From: Verrucomicrobiia bacterium
GTDB lineage: Bacteria; Verrucomicrobiota; Verrucomicrobiia; Limisphaerales; JADLHS01
Length of the DNA: 42,201 nucleotides
Assembly (NCBI GenBank): GCA_026125285.1
Contig: JAHCLO010000047.1
Span: 1 to 42,201 of the forward strand
Reading direction: 5' to 3'
The notes under the pieces were generated by a model. It was not told the origin of the DNA. It did not search any database and saw nothing but the letters and a program-made list of their open reading frames with translations. The number at the start of each line of letters is the position of its first letter. Position 1 is the first letter of the stretch. Below, in pieces: positions 8,701-16,508 of the stretch. A program made the position numbers and the translations under genes.

Positions 8701-9899
8701 CCCGCCCATGTGATGGCCACCGCGCCGGGGGCTGGTGTCGCAAGTTCAAAGGTGTATGGTCCGGCCAGTTCGCCGCTGACCGCCGTGGCCGGTTGACCAT
8801 TGATGAGAAGGTCCGTTGCATCCACACCGCTGACCGGTTCGTTAAAGGTTAATTGAATTCGATCCAATGCCCCGACCGTGGCCCCGGGCACCGGTAGCGC
8901 GACGCTTACCACCGGCGGGACCGTGTCGGTTAGCGAATACTCCCAGAATCCTCCAGGAGCGGCTTCATCGAAGCGGTAACCCTCCAGGTCGGTGATTGCC
9001 TGGTTGACATCGAACTGAATCTGCACGATCCCCGGCAAAGGCTGGGTGAAGCCAAAGATGTAACCATTGCTCCCCGTGGCACTCACGGAACTGGCCGGCA
9101 AGCCATTGATCAGCAAGTCGGAGGCGCTCACACCGGTAACCGGTTTGTTGAAATAAACGGTGGCCTGCGTCAACGCGGTCACGGTCGCTCCGGCAGGCGG
9201 ATTGACGCTCGTGATGACTGGCGGGTTCGTGTTGAGCAAAGTCGCCGTCATCTCAAGGTTCAGATGCAAGTCGCTGCTTGTCAGATTCCGGTTGATCAAA
9301 TGCACCGCCATCCAGTTCGTGCCGGGCACCAGGAGGCTGGCCGCATCGCTCAACAGAACGCTGACTTCGACCGGTGCGGTGCCAATCGCGACCGGGGCGC
9401 CGGCGTTGTAGGCTTGTTCTCCGTCGTAAACGTTGAAGCGCTGAACCTCCACCCCGTTGATCCAGACGATGAATCCGTCATCAATCACCTCCCGGAGCAT
9501 CACCGAAGTGATGGCCGCGGGATCGGCGACCAGGAAGGTCCGGCGCAGGTAAACGGTGGTGTAGCTGGTGCGCATGTCCGAGAGGACCGTGCCGCCGGTG
9601 ATGCCCCCAAGTCCGTAGTAGAAAGGCATGTTGCCGGAGAGCCAGGAGGAGTCATTGAAACCCGGTTGCCGCCACGCGGTGGTGGGATTGGAAGCTTCAT
9701 TTGTCCCCTTCTGCCAGCGCCAACTCGAGCCAAACGGAATCAGCGTTTCTTGCGCCTGGGCGGATGCCAGGATGCAACTGCCGATAATCAGCGATAAGCC
9801 GCACCACGACTTGAGCTGCGGAGAATGCGTCCGTTTGCGGCGGGATTGACAGGTAGCCTTGCTGGATTCCTTGGTGCCGTTGCAGTGCTCAACAAACAT
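2751..9899 (-). CDS. giant secreted lamin-tail/CotH multidomain protein
   Basis: About 2,382 residues. After an N-terminal export signal (hydrophobic stretch GLSLIIGSCILASAQAQ, roughly residues 37-53) there are: a galactose-binding-like beta domain (~55-225); two Ig-like repeats starting PVITSVNPPAGA and PPVVSVALPVPGA (~226-416); a lamin-tail domain with the VINEFLADN opening (~430-535); a chitobiase C-terminal-like segment containing IRYTLDGSVPT (~590-665); a CotH-kinase-like domain (~720-1045); and seven more lamin-tail domains. These open near residues 1240, 1390, 1535, 1670, 1820, 1960 and 2123, each with an INE/LNE-type motif and an IELHN/VELFN strand. The last ~70 residues end QRFYRL, as often seen at the C-terminus of verrucomicrobial surface proteins. 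Likely role is extracellular or cell-envelope; the CotH part could be a protein kinase-fold enzyme, activity unproven. ATG 9899 fits the signal; ATG 9995 is upstream in frame. Confidence 0.85.
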   Translation of the reverse strand: MFVEHCNGTKESSKATCQSRRKRTHSPQLKSWCGLSLIIGSCILASAQAQETLIPFGSSWRWQKGTNEASNPTTAWRQPGFNDSSWLSGNMPFYYGLGGITGGTVLSDMRTSYTTVYLRRTFLVADPAAITSVMLREVIDDGFIVWINGVEVQRFNVYDGEQAYNAGAPVAIGTAPVEVSVLLSDAASLLVPGTNWMAVHLINRNLTSSDLHLNLEMTATLLNTNPPVITSVNPPAGATVTALTQATVYFNKPVTGVSASDLLINGLPASSVSATGSNGYIFGFTQPLPGIVQIQFDVNQAITDLEGYRFDEAAPGGFWEYSLTDTVPPVVSVALPVPGATVGALDRIQLTFNEPVSGVDATDLLINGQPATAVSGELAGPYTFELATPAPGAVAITWAGGHEIRDTSPAANLFGGAGWNYLLDSNAAFGDIVINEFLADNLTGLLDEDGQKQDWIELRNRGANNVNLLGWSLTDDPAVPGKWTFPAITLNAGQYLLVYASGKDRKPTAPGGKLHTNFRLNLAGDYLGLYNAQFPAQPVHEFAPGFPEQRGDIAYGLTVSNTPAYFASPTPGTANNMASLVSGFVQPPVASVKSSLFDQPFNLVLSTTTSGAQIRYTLDGSVPTASSPLYTSPISIAGQPFKAAVLLRAVAFQTGWLPSLPTTHTYLFPDHVVTQPANPAGFPAVWASPAPKNSIPADYEMDPDIVNQGDNAAVIRAGLRQLPSLSIVTDVNLLFGTAQGVYVRREDWNQQPVNVELILPDGSQGFSEPAGLEIQGGTSPDDQGSTWKSKKLSMRLLFKGSFGARSLQYPLFPDSTVTRFNTLILDNGLNYVWHYNGGSSTEDQRVRAQYVRDTFMSDLQLAASGVSAHWRFMHVYLNGLYWGITGLHERPDDQFARDYFGGDDSEYDVLRHNPNNVVAGSNQAYNQMFALARSGLANPATYETLQQHLDLPWFVDYMIINYWAGNNDWAHQNWYASRRRTAEGRWRYLSWDAEHVLKSLNENRLSITNNGGPTELFQLLRANPEFRLRFADHVHRHFFNGGVFSVNSTAPVPLDNPVGNQPAALYLKRIREIDAAMVGESARWGDSGDYGTDRSNNPLTREGDWIPELLALLGWTNTSGHADSYNYFPTRTTTVLNQFRSAGVYPAVVAPGFNQHGGRVAAGFDLTMSAPAGAIYYTTNGVDPRLYGSGAVSPQAVAYNSPVQLNNSVVVKARALVGGNWSALNEASFTVGEFGLPLRITEINYNPIGGDAYEFIELHNVGALPLDLSGFSFQGINYVFPVETILPPGAVLVLANNANPALFATRYPGVSVSGYFSGNLSNGGERIAILDANGNTVIAVHYDDEAGWPTAPDGGGYSLEIIDPRGDPNAPSNWRASSVVNGTPGLPPTAPALGDVVLNEIAADNAGSVTNDGTNPDWVELHNRSGSPVDIANWSLTDSGNAQKFVFPPDTVIPANGYLVIWCDSATNSPGLHAGFALGKNGETVSLYDANTNRVDALTFGLQLTDYTVGRVGDEWRLTIPTPDGENEATPLAAPTNLALNEWLADSPPGSEDWIELYNRSATLPVALRGLGFGTSNQLFQYHALSFVAPNGFVQLFADELPGASHLEFKLPAAGGSIVLYDETAAELERVTYGPQTEAVSEGRLPDGAANIVAFPGSVSPGGPNYVLSWTGPLLNEVLARNQRAVVSPWGNFTDFVELFNGSGSTVDVGGLGIGRSSTANGRWIIPSGINIPANGHLVIWCDGARAASTSADGPLNAGFNLPGESGAVYLFNLAGQPVDWVEYGFQLEDQSIGRTAGQWRLLIAPTPGAANTFAAVLGPVTALRINEWMAAPLSGDDWFELYNTGTLPINLSGLFITDDPSITGITQSPIAPLSYIGGRKWVQFTASGSKSAGANHTAFALARDGETLRLYAANTNLIDAVDFGLQADGVSQGRLPDGAANIVSFSTTPTPGSANYLPLTNVVINEVLTHTDVPLEDAIELHNPTAGPVHIGGWYLSDSQSDLKRYRIPDGTTISPAGFAVFYQYQFGPPDGEADVPPLFSFNSALGDSAYLSEADAGGNLTGYRAGLSFGATANGVSLGRHQTSVGVDFVALRQRTFGMDSPEMIAEFRTGAGATNAYPLIGPVVINEIMYHPPDFGTNAPDMEEFIELLNLTDTHVPLFDPAYPTNVWRLANAVSFQFPLNTVIPPHGTLIVVPFNPATDAAALTAFQSRHGASGSLVGPFSGKLDNAGETLELWRPDTPQSPARPDAGFVPQLLVESISYDDDPPWPVAADGGGASLQRIVAAHYGNDPVNWRAGAPTAGAPNLIPPTGTASLPGNGKVQLSFAVQPGFTYQLECRDDLGDAGWLPLGLPVMAETDSLVIEDEISGQPQRFYRLAVMP

Positions 9900-10071
9900 A
9901 ATACTTGGCGGAAACGTATCACCCGCCGCGCCGGCTGTCATCCGGGATAGTCGCCGGCTTCTTGGAGGATGGCTGTGACTCCGACAAAAAAGCATGTTGG
10001 CGACGAACTGAGGAAACGGAGTCTGCGCGCATACCCCGGCGTTCTAAAGCCTTCGCCTTGCAGGCTTGCTG

Positions 10072-11088
10072 CTAAAACAATCTGCTCTGATTCCCGCCCG
10101 TTGGTTTGATCCCCAGCTTGGTGTAACTCAACTCCGTGGCCACGCGCCCTTGCGGCGTGCGCTTGAGGTAGCCTTCCATGATCAGATACGGCTCATAGAC
10201 CTCCTCCAGCGTGTCGGATTCCTCGCCCACCGCCACCGCGAGGGAACTCACCCCCACCGGTCCGCCACCGAACTTGACGATGATCGCTTCGAGGATGCGT
10301 TTGTCCATTTCGTCCAGCCCGTTCTGGTCAATCTCCAGCATGGCGAGCGCGCGGTCGGCCACCTCGCGTGTGATGCGGCCATCATGGCGCACCTGAGCGT
10401 AATCCCGCACGCGGCGAAGCAGATTGTTCGCAATGCGCGGGGTGCCGCGGCTGCGCCGGGCGATTTCAAACGCGCCGTCCTCCTCGACTTCCACGTTCAG
10501 CAACCTTGCGGAGCGCAAGACGATCTTCTGCAAATCCTCCGCCACGTAATAATCCAGCCGCTCGCGCACGGCAAACCGCGTGAGCAACGGCGCCGTGAGC
10601 AACCCGCTGCGCGTCGTCGCGCCAATGAGCGTGAAGCGCGGCAGGTTCAACCGCACGCTGCGCGCGTTCGGTCCCTGGTCAATGATGATGTCCAGTTTGA
10701 AATCCTCCATCGCCGGATAGAGGTATTCCTCGATGGTCTTTTGCAGGCGGTGAATTTCATCAATGAACAACACGTCGCCCGCTTCGAGATTGGTGAGCAA
10801 CCCGGCGAGGTCCGCGGCTTTTTCAATGGTCGGTCCGCTGGTGCTCTTGAGGTTGGTGCCCATCGCCTTGGCAATGATGTTGGCGAGCGTGGTCTTGCCG
10901 AGACCGGGCGGTCCGTTGAGCAGAATGTGATCAATGGCCTCGCCGCGTTGCGTGGCGGCGGCTACGGCGATTTCCAGCCGTTCCTTGACCTTGGGTTGAC
11001 CAGTGAACTCGGAAAAGAGCGACGGCCGCAGCGTCAGTTCCAACGCGGCGTCCGGTTTGTTGAGAGTGGCGACGGGCCGTTCAGCCAT
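10072..11088 (-). CDS. ruvB: Holliday junction branch-migration ATPase RuvB
   Basis: RuvB forms hexameric rings that drive Holliday-junction migration with RuvA before RuvC cleavage. The 338-residue frame from ATG 11088 has the expected order: RPSLFSEFTGQ, Walker A GPPGLGKTT, Walker B LFIDEIHRL, sensor 1 IGATTRSGLLTAPL, arginine finger region RSRGTPRIANNLLRR, and the C-terminal winged helix with GGGPVGVSSLA. Length matches the family (~335-350). Neither ruvA nor ruvC is in the window. It is transcribed away from the GH127 gene, with a repeat-rich intergenic region between. Confidence 0.97.
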   Translation of the reverse strand: MAERPVATLNKPDAALELTLRPSLFSEFTGQPKVKERLEIAVAAATQRGEAIDHILLNGPPGLGKTTLANIIAKAMGTNLKSTSGPTIEKAADLAGLLTNLEAGDVLFIDEIHRLQKTIEEYLYPAMEDFKLDIIIDQGPNARSVRLNLPRFTLIGATTRSGLLTAPLLTRFAVRERLDYYVAEDLQKIVLRSARLLNVEVEEDGAFEIARRSRGTPRIANNLLRRVRDYAQVRHDGRITREVADRALAMLEIDQNGLDEMDKRILEAIIVKFGGGPVGVSSLAVAVGEESDTLEEVYEPYLIMEGYLKRTPQGRVATELSYTKLGIKPTGGNQSRLF

Positions 11089-11505
11089 GGCGCAGGAGCA
11101 TGGGCAAACGCGGAAAATCCCGCAAGCTTGCAACTGCCAACGATCACAAAACGCCGGCGCATAACAAAAACGCTTGGGGAGCGTACGCGCCTCGCGTGCG
11201 TCCGGCTGCGCCGCGCAGCCGAAACGACGCGCACCATCGCGCGTCGAAACGAGCGCGGTTGACGAGGGCGTCAACCGTCGCACGCGAGGGCGCGGGCGCT
11301 CCCCTTGTCCGCACGTTACTGCTGCGACCAGTTCCAAATCGCGGACAAGACTGTCCGCGCTCCGGGAGAATCGTCGCGGCCTGCAACGATATCGAGTGAT
11401 ACTGATAGTGTGCAACTCTGCTACTGCCGGACAAAGACGGAGGCATTACGGCGACCAGCAGATTTGCCTGTTACGAACTTTCGTGACCCGTTAAGCTTTC
11501 GGGCC
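11089..11505. other. repeat-rich intergenic region upstream of GH127
   Basis: No credible gene. It lies between the divergent ruvB and GH127 genes, so both promoters should be here, but no convincing -35/-10 pair was found. Most of the right half (11303-11425) is a dispersed repeat copy related to the one downstream of the GH127 gene. Confidence 0.6.
11303..11425 (+). repeat. dispersed intergenic repeat, copy A
   Basis: It contains CCTTGTCCGCA, a spacer, then the palindrome GCGGACAAGACTGTCCGCGC (11341-11360) and a tail CTCCGGGAGAATCGTCGCGG... ending in a CTCTGCTAC-like end. The same order occurs in opposite orientation at 13945-14085. The bases after it (GACGGAGGCATTAC near 11440) recur near 25815. 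Confidence 0.7.
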
Positions 11506-13902
11506 ATGAAAACAACGGGTTGTTTTTGGGCTGCTGGGTTCGCGGGGATCATCGCATTTGTCGCACCCACGGTTGGCACTGCCCAGGGGACTTTGGCAAA
11601 GCTCCGCGCCGTTCCGTTCACCGACGTCAAGATCACCGATGCCTTCTGGTCGCCGCGACAGGAGACGAACCGCATCGCCTCCATTCCGGTGAATCTCGAG
11701 AACCTGGAGAAGGCGGGCAATCTGGAGAACTTTCGCCTCGCCGCCAAAGGCGCGCGCGAAGGTTATCAAGGTCCCGTCTTCATGGACTCCGACGCTTACA
11801 AGGCGCTGGAGGCTGCCTCGTATTCGCTCGCCACGCATCCTGACCCGGCCTTGGACGCGCGGTTGGATGAAATCATCGCCACGCTCGCCGCCGCGCAACA
11901 GCCGGACGGATACTTGAACACTTACTTCATTGTGAAGGAGCCGACGAAGCGCTGGACGAATCTGCGCGACTGGCACGAGCTGTATTGCGCGGGCCACCTG
12001 TTCGAGGCCGCCGTCGCGCATTACCAGGCCACCGGCAAGCGCAGTTTCCTGAATGTGGCCATCAAGCTGGCCGACAACCTTGACTCGGTGTTCGGTTCGC
12101 CGCCCAAGCGCATGGGCTATCCGGGCCACCCCGAAACCGAGCTGGCCCTGATCAAACTCTGGCGCGTCACCGGCGAGCGGCGTTACTTCGAGTTGGCGCG
12201 CTTCTTCGTGGAGAATCGTGGGCGCAAATTCTTTGCCGAGGAACATAAGACTCCGCTTGACCGTTACGACGGCAGTTATTGGCAGGACGACGTGCCGATT
12301 TACCAGCACCGCAACATCAAAGGCCACGCCGTGCGCGCCGCCTACCTGATGTCTGGCACGACGGATGTCGCGGCGGAAACCGGCGATGAACGTTTGCTCA
12401 CGATGTTGAACCGCGTCTGGCGCAACACGACCGAGCGTAACATGTACCTCACCGGCGGCATCGGCCCGAGCGCGCACAATGAAGGCTTCACGGTGGATTA
12501 CGATCTGCCCAACGCCACGGCTTACCAGGAAACCTGCGCCACGGTCGCACTCGCCCAGTGGGGTCATCGCCTCGCATTGCTCTACGGCGATGCGAAGTAT
12601 GCCGACGTGGTTGAGCGGGCGCTTTACAACGGCGTGCTGGCGGGTGTTTCACAGGACGGCACGAAGTTTTTCTACGTTAACCCGCTGGAAAGTGCCGGGC
12701 GGCACCATCGCCAGCCGTGGTTCGGCTGCGCGTGTTGTCCGCCGAATGTCGCGCGCACAATTGCGTCGCTCGGTGGTTACGCCTATGCCGTGAGCGACGA
12801 TGCGCTCTGGGTGAACCTTTACATTCAGGGTTCGGTGAAAGCGAAAGTCGCCGGAATACCGGTCGAACTGAAGGTTACAACTGATTATCCGTGGGATGGG
12901 AAGGTGGTGATCGAGCCGGTCGTGAAACAGCCGACGTCGTTTGAACTTCGCCTCCGGTTGCCGGCCTGGTGCGAGACTCCATCGCTCTTGGTGAATGGGC
13001 GAAGGATTTCTCCGCTCCAGACCGAGCAAGGCTACCTCGTCGTGAAGGACAAGTGGAAGCGCGGCGACAAGATTGAACTGAACCTGCCGATGCCCGTTCA
13101 ACGCATGGCGGCCAATCCCAACGTCAAAGCGAATCATGGTTTGCTGGCCATCCAACGCGGGCCGCTGGTTTACTGTCTCGAACAGTGCGATCAAAGCGAG
13201 CCTTTGGCGGCGATGTTCGTCCCGGCGGGCGCGGAGTTGAAACCGGAAAAGCAGAAGTCGTTGCTCGGTGGCGTGGTGGCCATCAAGGGGATGGCGGAAA
13301 TCGCCGAAGATCAGAATTGGCGGAGAACACTCTACCAACCGGCCAATGTCTCCCGGCGGGTTCCGTTCCAAGCGATTCCCTATTACGCTTGGGACAATCG
13401 CCAGGCCGGCGCGATGAAGGTCTGGCTGCCCACTGCGCCGCTTGTCCCGCCCGTCGGTGGCCTTGAAGCGGAGGCGAAAGTCACGATGAGTTTCGCCAAC
13501 GACAATTGTCAGCCGCAGGGTGTGAACGACGGCATCGAACCGAAGAGCAGCGGCGAACAACCGGCGGCGAATTGTCATTGGTGGCCGCGCAAAGGCACCG
13601 AGGAATGGGTCCAATACACCTGGTCGAAGCCGGTGACCGTCACCGGCACGAAGGCGTACTGGTTCGATGACACGGGCCGTGGCCAATGCCGTATTCCCGT
13701 TTCGTGGCGGATTCAATTCCTCGACGGCCAGAACTGGAAACCGGTTGCCGCGAAGGGAAACTACTCGGTTGCGAAAGACAAGTGGTGCGAGGTTGAGTTC
13801 GAGCCGGTGCAAACGGCCGCGCTGCGATTGGTGGTGAAGCTGCAGGACGGCTGGTCCACTGGCGTACATGAATGGAAAGTCATGGAAGCGGAGGAACAGT
13901 GA
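11506..13902 (+). CDS. secreted GH127 beta-L-arabinofuranosidase
   Basis: GH127 enzymes remove beta-L-arabinofuranosyl units, for example from arabinosylated hydroxyproline-rich plant proteins. The 798-residue product starts with a signal peptide (MKTTGCFWAAGFAGIIAFV, cleavage near GTAQG). The (alpha/alpha)6 barrel follows with VKITDAFWSPRQETN, LNTYFI, YCAGHLFEAAVAHYQ, RNIKGHAVRAAYLM and YLTGGIGPSAHNEGF. The zinc/catalytic set is present: E342 and C344 in YQETCATV, and C410-C411 in CACCPPNVARTIASLGGYAY; by analogy with HypBA1 the first of that Cys pair is the nucleophile. The last ~140 residues form a beta-rich, galactose-binding-like module. ATG 11506 was chosen because it directly begins the signal peptide. 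The gene is bracketed by inverted copies of a dispersed repeat. Confidence 0.93.
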   Translation: MKTTGCFWAAGFAGIIAFVAPTVGTAQGTLAKLRAVPFTDVKITDAFWSPRQETNRIASIPVNLENLEKAGNLENFRLAAKGAREGYQGPVFMDSDAYKALEAASYSLATHPDPALDARLDEIIATLAAAQQPDGYLNTYFIVKEPTKRWTNLRDWHELYCAGHLFEAAVAHYQATGKRSFLNVAIKLADNLDSVFGSPPKRMGYPGHPETELALIKLWRVTGERRYFELARFFVENRGRKFFAEEHKTPLDRYDGSYWQDDVPIYQHRNIKGHAVRAAYLMSGTTDVAAETGDERLLTMLNRVWRNTTERNMYLTGGIGPSAHNEGFTVDYDLPNATAYQETCATVALAQWGHRLALLYGDAKYADVVERALYNGVLAGVSQDGTKFFYVNPLESAGRHHRQPWFGCACCPPNVARTIASLGGYAYAVSDDALWVNLYIQGSVKAKVAGIPVELKVTTDYPWDGKVVIEPVVKQPTSFELRLRLPAWCETPSLLVNGRRISPLQTEQGYLVVKDKWKRGDKIELNLPMPVQRMAANPNVKANHGLLAIQRGPLVYCLEQCDQSEPLAAMFVPAGAELKPEKQKSLLGGVVAIKGMAEIAEDQNWRRTLYQPANVSRRVPFQAIPYYAWDNRQAGAMKVWLPTAPLVPPVGGLEAEAKVTMSFANDNCQPQGVNDGIEPKSSGEQPAANCHWWPRKGTEEWVQYTWSKPVTVTGTKAYWFDDTGRGQCRIPVSWRIQFLDGQNWKPVAAKGNYSVAKDKWCEVEFEPVQTAALRLVVKLQDGWSTGVHEWKVMEAEEQ

Positions 13903-13944
13903 TGAAAGTGCAACTGCCCTTAAGTCAACCGCAAGATCGTCGTA

Positions 13945-14085
13945 GCGCAGACGTGCCCGCCTGTCAGTATCGCTCGGCTTTGTCGCGGGCTGCGACGGCT
14001 TTCTGGGAGCGCGGACAGCCTTGTCCGCGAGTCCAAAGTGCTGGCAAACGAACATGCGGACAAGGCTGTCCGCGCTCCGTGGGTT
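13945..14085 (-). repeat. dispersed intergenic repeat, copy B, with perfect 23-bp inverted repeat
   Basis: Arms 14006-14028 and 14056-14078 are exact reverse complements (GGAGCGCGGACAGCCTTGTC...). Each arm itself folds as a hairpin (GCGGACA/TGTCCGC). The whole unit, starting GTAGCGCAGACG at 13953, is the inverted counterpart of copy A at 11303-11425. Confidence 0.8.
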
Positions 14086-14171
14086 GCGGATTCGCCGCGC
14101 CGCGCTGCATCGCTGAATTATATACCGCGGATCACTCTTTGGCTAATCTGGGCATGGAGTGGGGAGCGGTT

Positions 14172-14212
14172 CGCCGACTGCAAGTCGGCGATACGGCAGA
14201 TTTTAAATCTGC
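14172..14212. repeat. two adjacent hairpins ending in the GCGCTACG motif
   Basis: CGCCGACT-gca-AGTCGGCG (14172-14190) is followed by GCAGATTTTAAATCTGC (14196-14212) and then GCTACG. The pair ends 9 bases before the dehydrogenase start. The AGATTT/AAATCT hairpin recurs at 25782-25798 and 37276-37310. Confidence 0.75.
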
Positions 14213-14221
14213 GCTACGCTG

Positions 14222-15301
14222 ATGTCGCGTCCGTCAACACACGCCAAGACCGGAATGCTCGCCGCGCGGCTGCATGGGCCGCGCGACTTGCGCGTGGAAC
14301 GCGTGCCGCATCCGGGCGCGCCGGGTCGCGGGCAGGTGCTGCTGCGCGTGAAGGCCACCGGCATCTGTGGCAGTGATCTACATTCCTATCTGGACGCGCG
14401 CATCGGCGACACCGCCATCGGCGGCCCGCTGACTCTCGGTCACGAGTTTTCGGCGCTGGTCGAGGCAGTGGGGCCAGGCTCGGTTGATGGACATTTCCAA
14501 CCGCTCAAACCCGGCACGCGCGTGGCAGTGGACCCGGCGCAACCTTGCGGGCATTGCGAATCCTGCGAGAAGGGTCATCCAAATCTTTGCTGCCATCTCG
14601 CCTTCTGCGGTAACTATCCCTACGGGGGCAGCTTGTGCGAATGGATGCACATGCCCGCGCGCAGTTGCTTTCCCGTACCGCGCAAGATTGACCAAGAGGT
14701 TGCCGCTTTGCTCGAACCGTTGGGCGTGGCGATTCACGCGGTGGACTTCGCCAGGCTACGCGTGGGTTGCAGCGTGGCCATTCTCGGTGCGGGGCCGATT
14801 GGTCTGCTCATCCTGCAGATTGCACGGCTGGCCGGCGCTGATCCCATATTCGTTACGGACAAGTTCGCGTGGCGACTAAAGCTCGCGCGGCAATGGGGCG
14901 GGATTCCGATTCGTTACGACCAGGAAGACGCGGCGCGGCGGGTGATGAAGGAAACGCATGGTCGCGGCGTGGACGTGGCCATTGAAGCGGCTTGGGCGGA
15001 AGAAAGCGTCGCCCAGGCTGCGGAGATGCTGCGGTTGGGCGGACGGCTGGTGGTGGTGGGCATCTCCGGTGGGAATCGTTTGGAACTCCCGGCTTCCATC
15101 GCCCGGCGCAAAGGGCTGACCATCGTCATGAGCCGGCGCATGAAGCACACCTACCCGCGAGCGATCCGTCTGGCAGAGACCGGGCGTGTGGATTTGCACG
15201 GCTTGGTGAGCCATCGCTTCTGGTTGAAGCAAGCTCCTGAAGCCTTCAAGCTTAACACCGCCTACGCGGATGGGGTTGTGAAGGTAATGGTCAAAAGCTG
15301 A
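14222..15301 (+). CDS. zinc-dependent medium-chain alcohol/polyol dehydrogenase
   Basis: A 359-residue MDR-family oxidoreductase. The N-terminal GroES-like domain has the catalytic-zinc ligands in ATGICGSDLH and LGHEF, and the four-cysteine structural-zinc loop CGHCESCEKGHPNLC. The Rossmann part carries AILGAGPIGLLILQ for NAD(P) and GRGVDVAIEAA. The family covers threonine, sorbitol and other sugar/polyol dehydrogenases; the substrate is not readable, but the position beside arabinose genes makes a sugar or sugar-alcohol plausible. ATG 14255 (giving MLAARLHGP) is closer to the usual family start than ATG 14222, whose first bases abut a repeat. There is no frame damage. Confidence 0.88.
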   Translation: MSRPSTHAKTGMLAARLHGPRDLRVERVPHPGAPGRGQVLLRVKATGICGSDLHSYLDARIGDTAIGGPLTLGHEFSALVEAVGPGSVDGHFQPLKPGTRVAVDPAQPCGHCESCEKGHPNLCCHLAFCGNYPYGGSLCEWMHMPARSCFPVPRKIDQEVAALLEPLGVAIHAVDFARLRVGCSVAILGAGPIGLLILQIARLAGADPIFVTDKFAWRLKLARQWGGIPIRYDQEDAARRVMKETHGRGVDVAIEAAWAEESVAQAAEMLRLGGRLVVVGISGGNRLELPASIARRKGLTIVMSRRMKHTYPRAIRLAETGRVDLHGLVSHRFWLKQAPEAFKLNTAYADGVVKVMVKS

Positions 15302-15362
15302 AAGCCGTGCTGCTTCGACATGCGGCTTGCTTTTCTTCCGCCTTCCATCCTGAATAACTGAG

Positions 15363-16508
15363 ATGGCCTATAAATCTGTTGACCAACTCCAAAAGACGCT
15401 CGCCAAGACCGTCTTCACTTACGCAGACGACAAAAAGAAGGCTGCTGGCCGCGCCTTGGGCACGCTGGTCGAAATCATCACATTTTACCTGCTGAAGAGT
15501 TGGGGACTTGGCCCCAGTGTCGCCATTGAGCGCGGACTTGCGGAATACCAAAACCCCGGCATCACCCATAACGTTGAGTATTCTCTCCACCCGGTAAAGT
15601 TTGTCGAGCGGCTCGAAATCGCCAACCCAAACCTTCCGATCACACCGGCCAAAGTCTTCAGATATTTCGGCGAACGTCTTAAACACCTCCACGCCTTCGA
15701 GAAGAAAGGAAATGCTTTGCTTTCCTCGTCGGGTGTGCTGAGGAATTGCTGCGTGTTTGGGCACGCGAACAACGTGGTGCTGGTCGGCTTGGTCGAACAT
15801 CTGCAAAAGGAGTCCCTCGAATTGGATTTGATCGGCCAATTCCGTTCGCCTTAGGCCATGGTCGAGTGCAAGCGGGTCGGGGTCGAAGAGGGAAACAAGA
15901 AAGGGCCGCAGACAATTGAGAAGGCCAAGCAGGGCGCGTACGTGGCGAGAACCGTTTCGTCGCTTCAGAAGATTCGCACTCATTCCGGCGAACTGCTCGG
16001 CGTGATTCCGAAACCTGACGGTACGCTCTACTCCAAACCGTATGCCAAGTTGATTGGTGAAGTCGTGCGGTCAAATGATCCTGAATTGCTTCGCCATTTC
16101 ATCCTGACTGTTGGCGTGCTCAGTAATCATGGCAATTGGTTCAAGTCGGACGATCCAAACAAGGAACTGCGCGTCCTGGCCCAGTCTTACGACTGGCTAC
16201 TGTTCCTTACCGATGACGGTCTGGCGGAGTTCATCCGTGATATCCTCCAGTCGGGCAAACCCGGGGTCGCTCCCGCTAAAGCGGCTTTTCTGGCCAGCTA
16301 TTCTGCGAAGAAAAAGGAAAACCGGTTCACCAAAGTTCAAATGGATTTGGACGCGGACAGGGTTCTTCAGGATTACTTTGCCGCGAACCTTCGGCGCATT
16401 GAAAGGTGGTTTAATGTCGTCTCCCCGAAACATTCCTCGGTGGAGGGTTTACAGCGACAGATTGATGCCCTGGCGAAAAAGGATTGGAGGAATATCCTTG
16501 GAGCATGA
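15363..16508 (+). pseudogene. type II restriction endonuclease interrupted by one in-frame TAG
   Basis: Two open segments, 15363-15851 and 15858-16508, lie in the same frame and are separated only by TAG (15852-15854) and one alanine codon; together they give 381 positions. The first half (GRALGTLVEIITFYLLKSWGL, NVEYSLHP) resembles helical N-terminal parts of type II restriction enzymes. Around the stop the frame reads LELDLIGQFRSP-stop-AMVECKRV, fitting a PD-(D/E)xK nuclease core: D155 on one side, E168-C-K170 on the other, 13 residues apart. The distal ATG shares an ATGA overlap with the adenine methyltransferase start, confirming the pair. Composition is visibly more A/T-rich than neighbouring genes. 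As read, the enzyme should be inactive unless the stop is suppressed or is a sequence error. The specificity family is not recognised. Confidence 0.75.

Larger units (their letters stand above)
13903..14221. other. repeat-filled intergenic region
   Basis: Apart from the last ~35 bases of spacer, the region is made of palindromic repeats (13945-14085 and 14172-14212). No gene is supported. The perfect inverted repeat at 14006-14078 could act as a transcription stop for the GH127 gene, but it lacks a T-run. Confidence 0.6.

Noticed and set aside
15852..15854. TAG as pyrrolysine or a programmed recoding site
   Set aside because: No recoding hairpin or slippery run was seen, nothing in the window suggests pyrrolysine machinery, and a nonsense mutation or error is simpler. 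The next codons are family-typical.
15363..16508. Phase variation of the endonuclease by a simple repeat
   Set aside because: There is no homopolymer or short tandem repeat around the stop. The defect is a substitution-type stop, not a frameshift.
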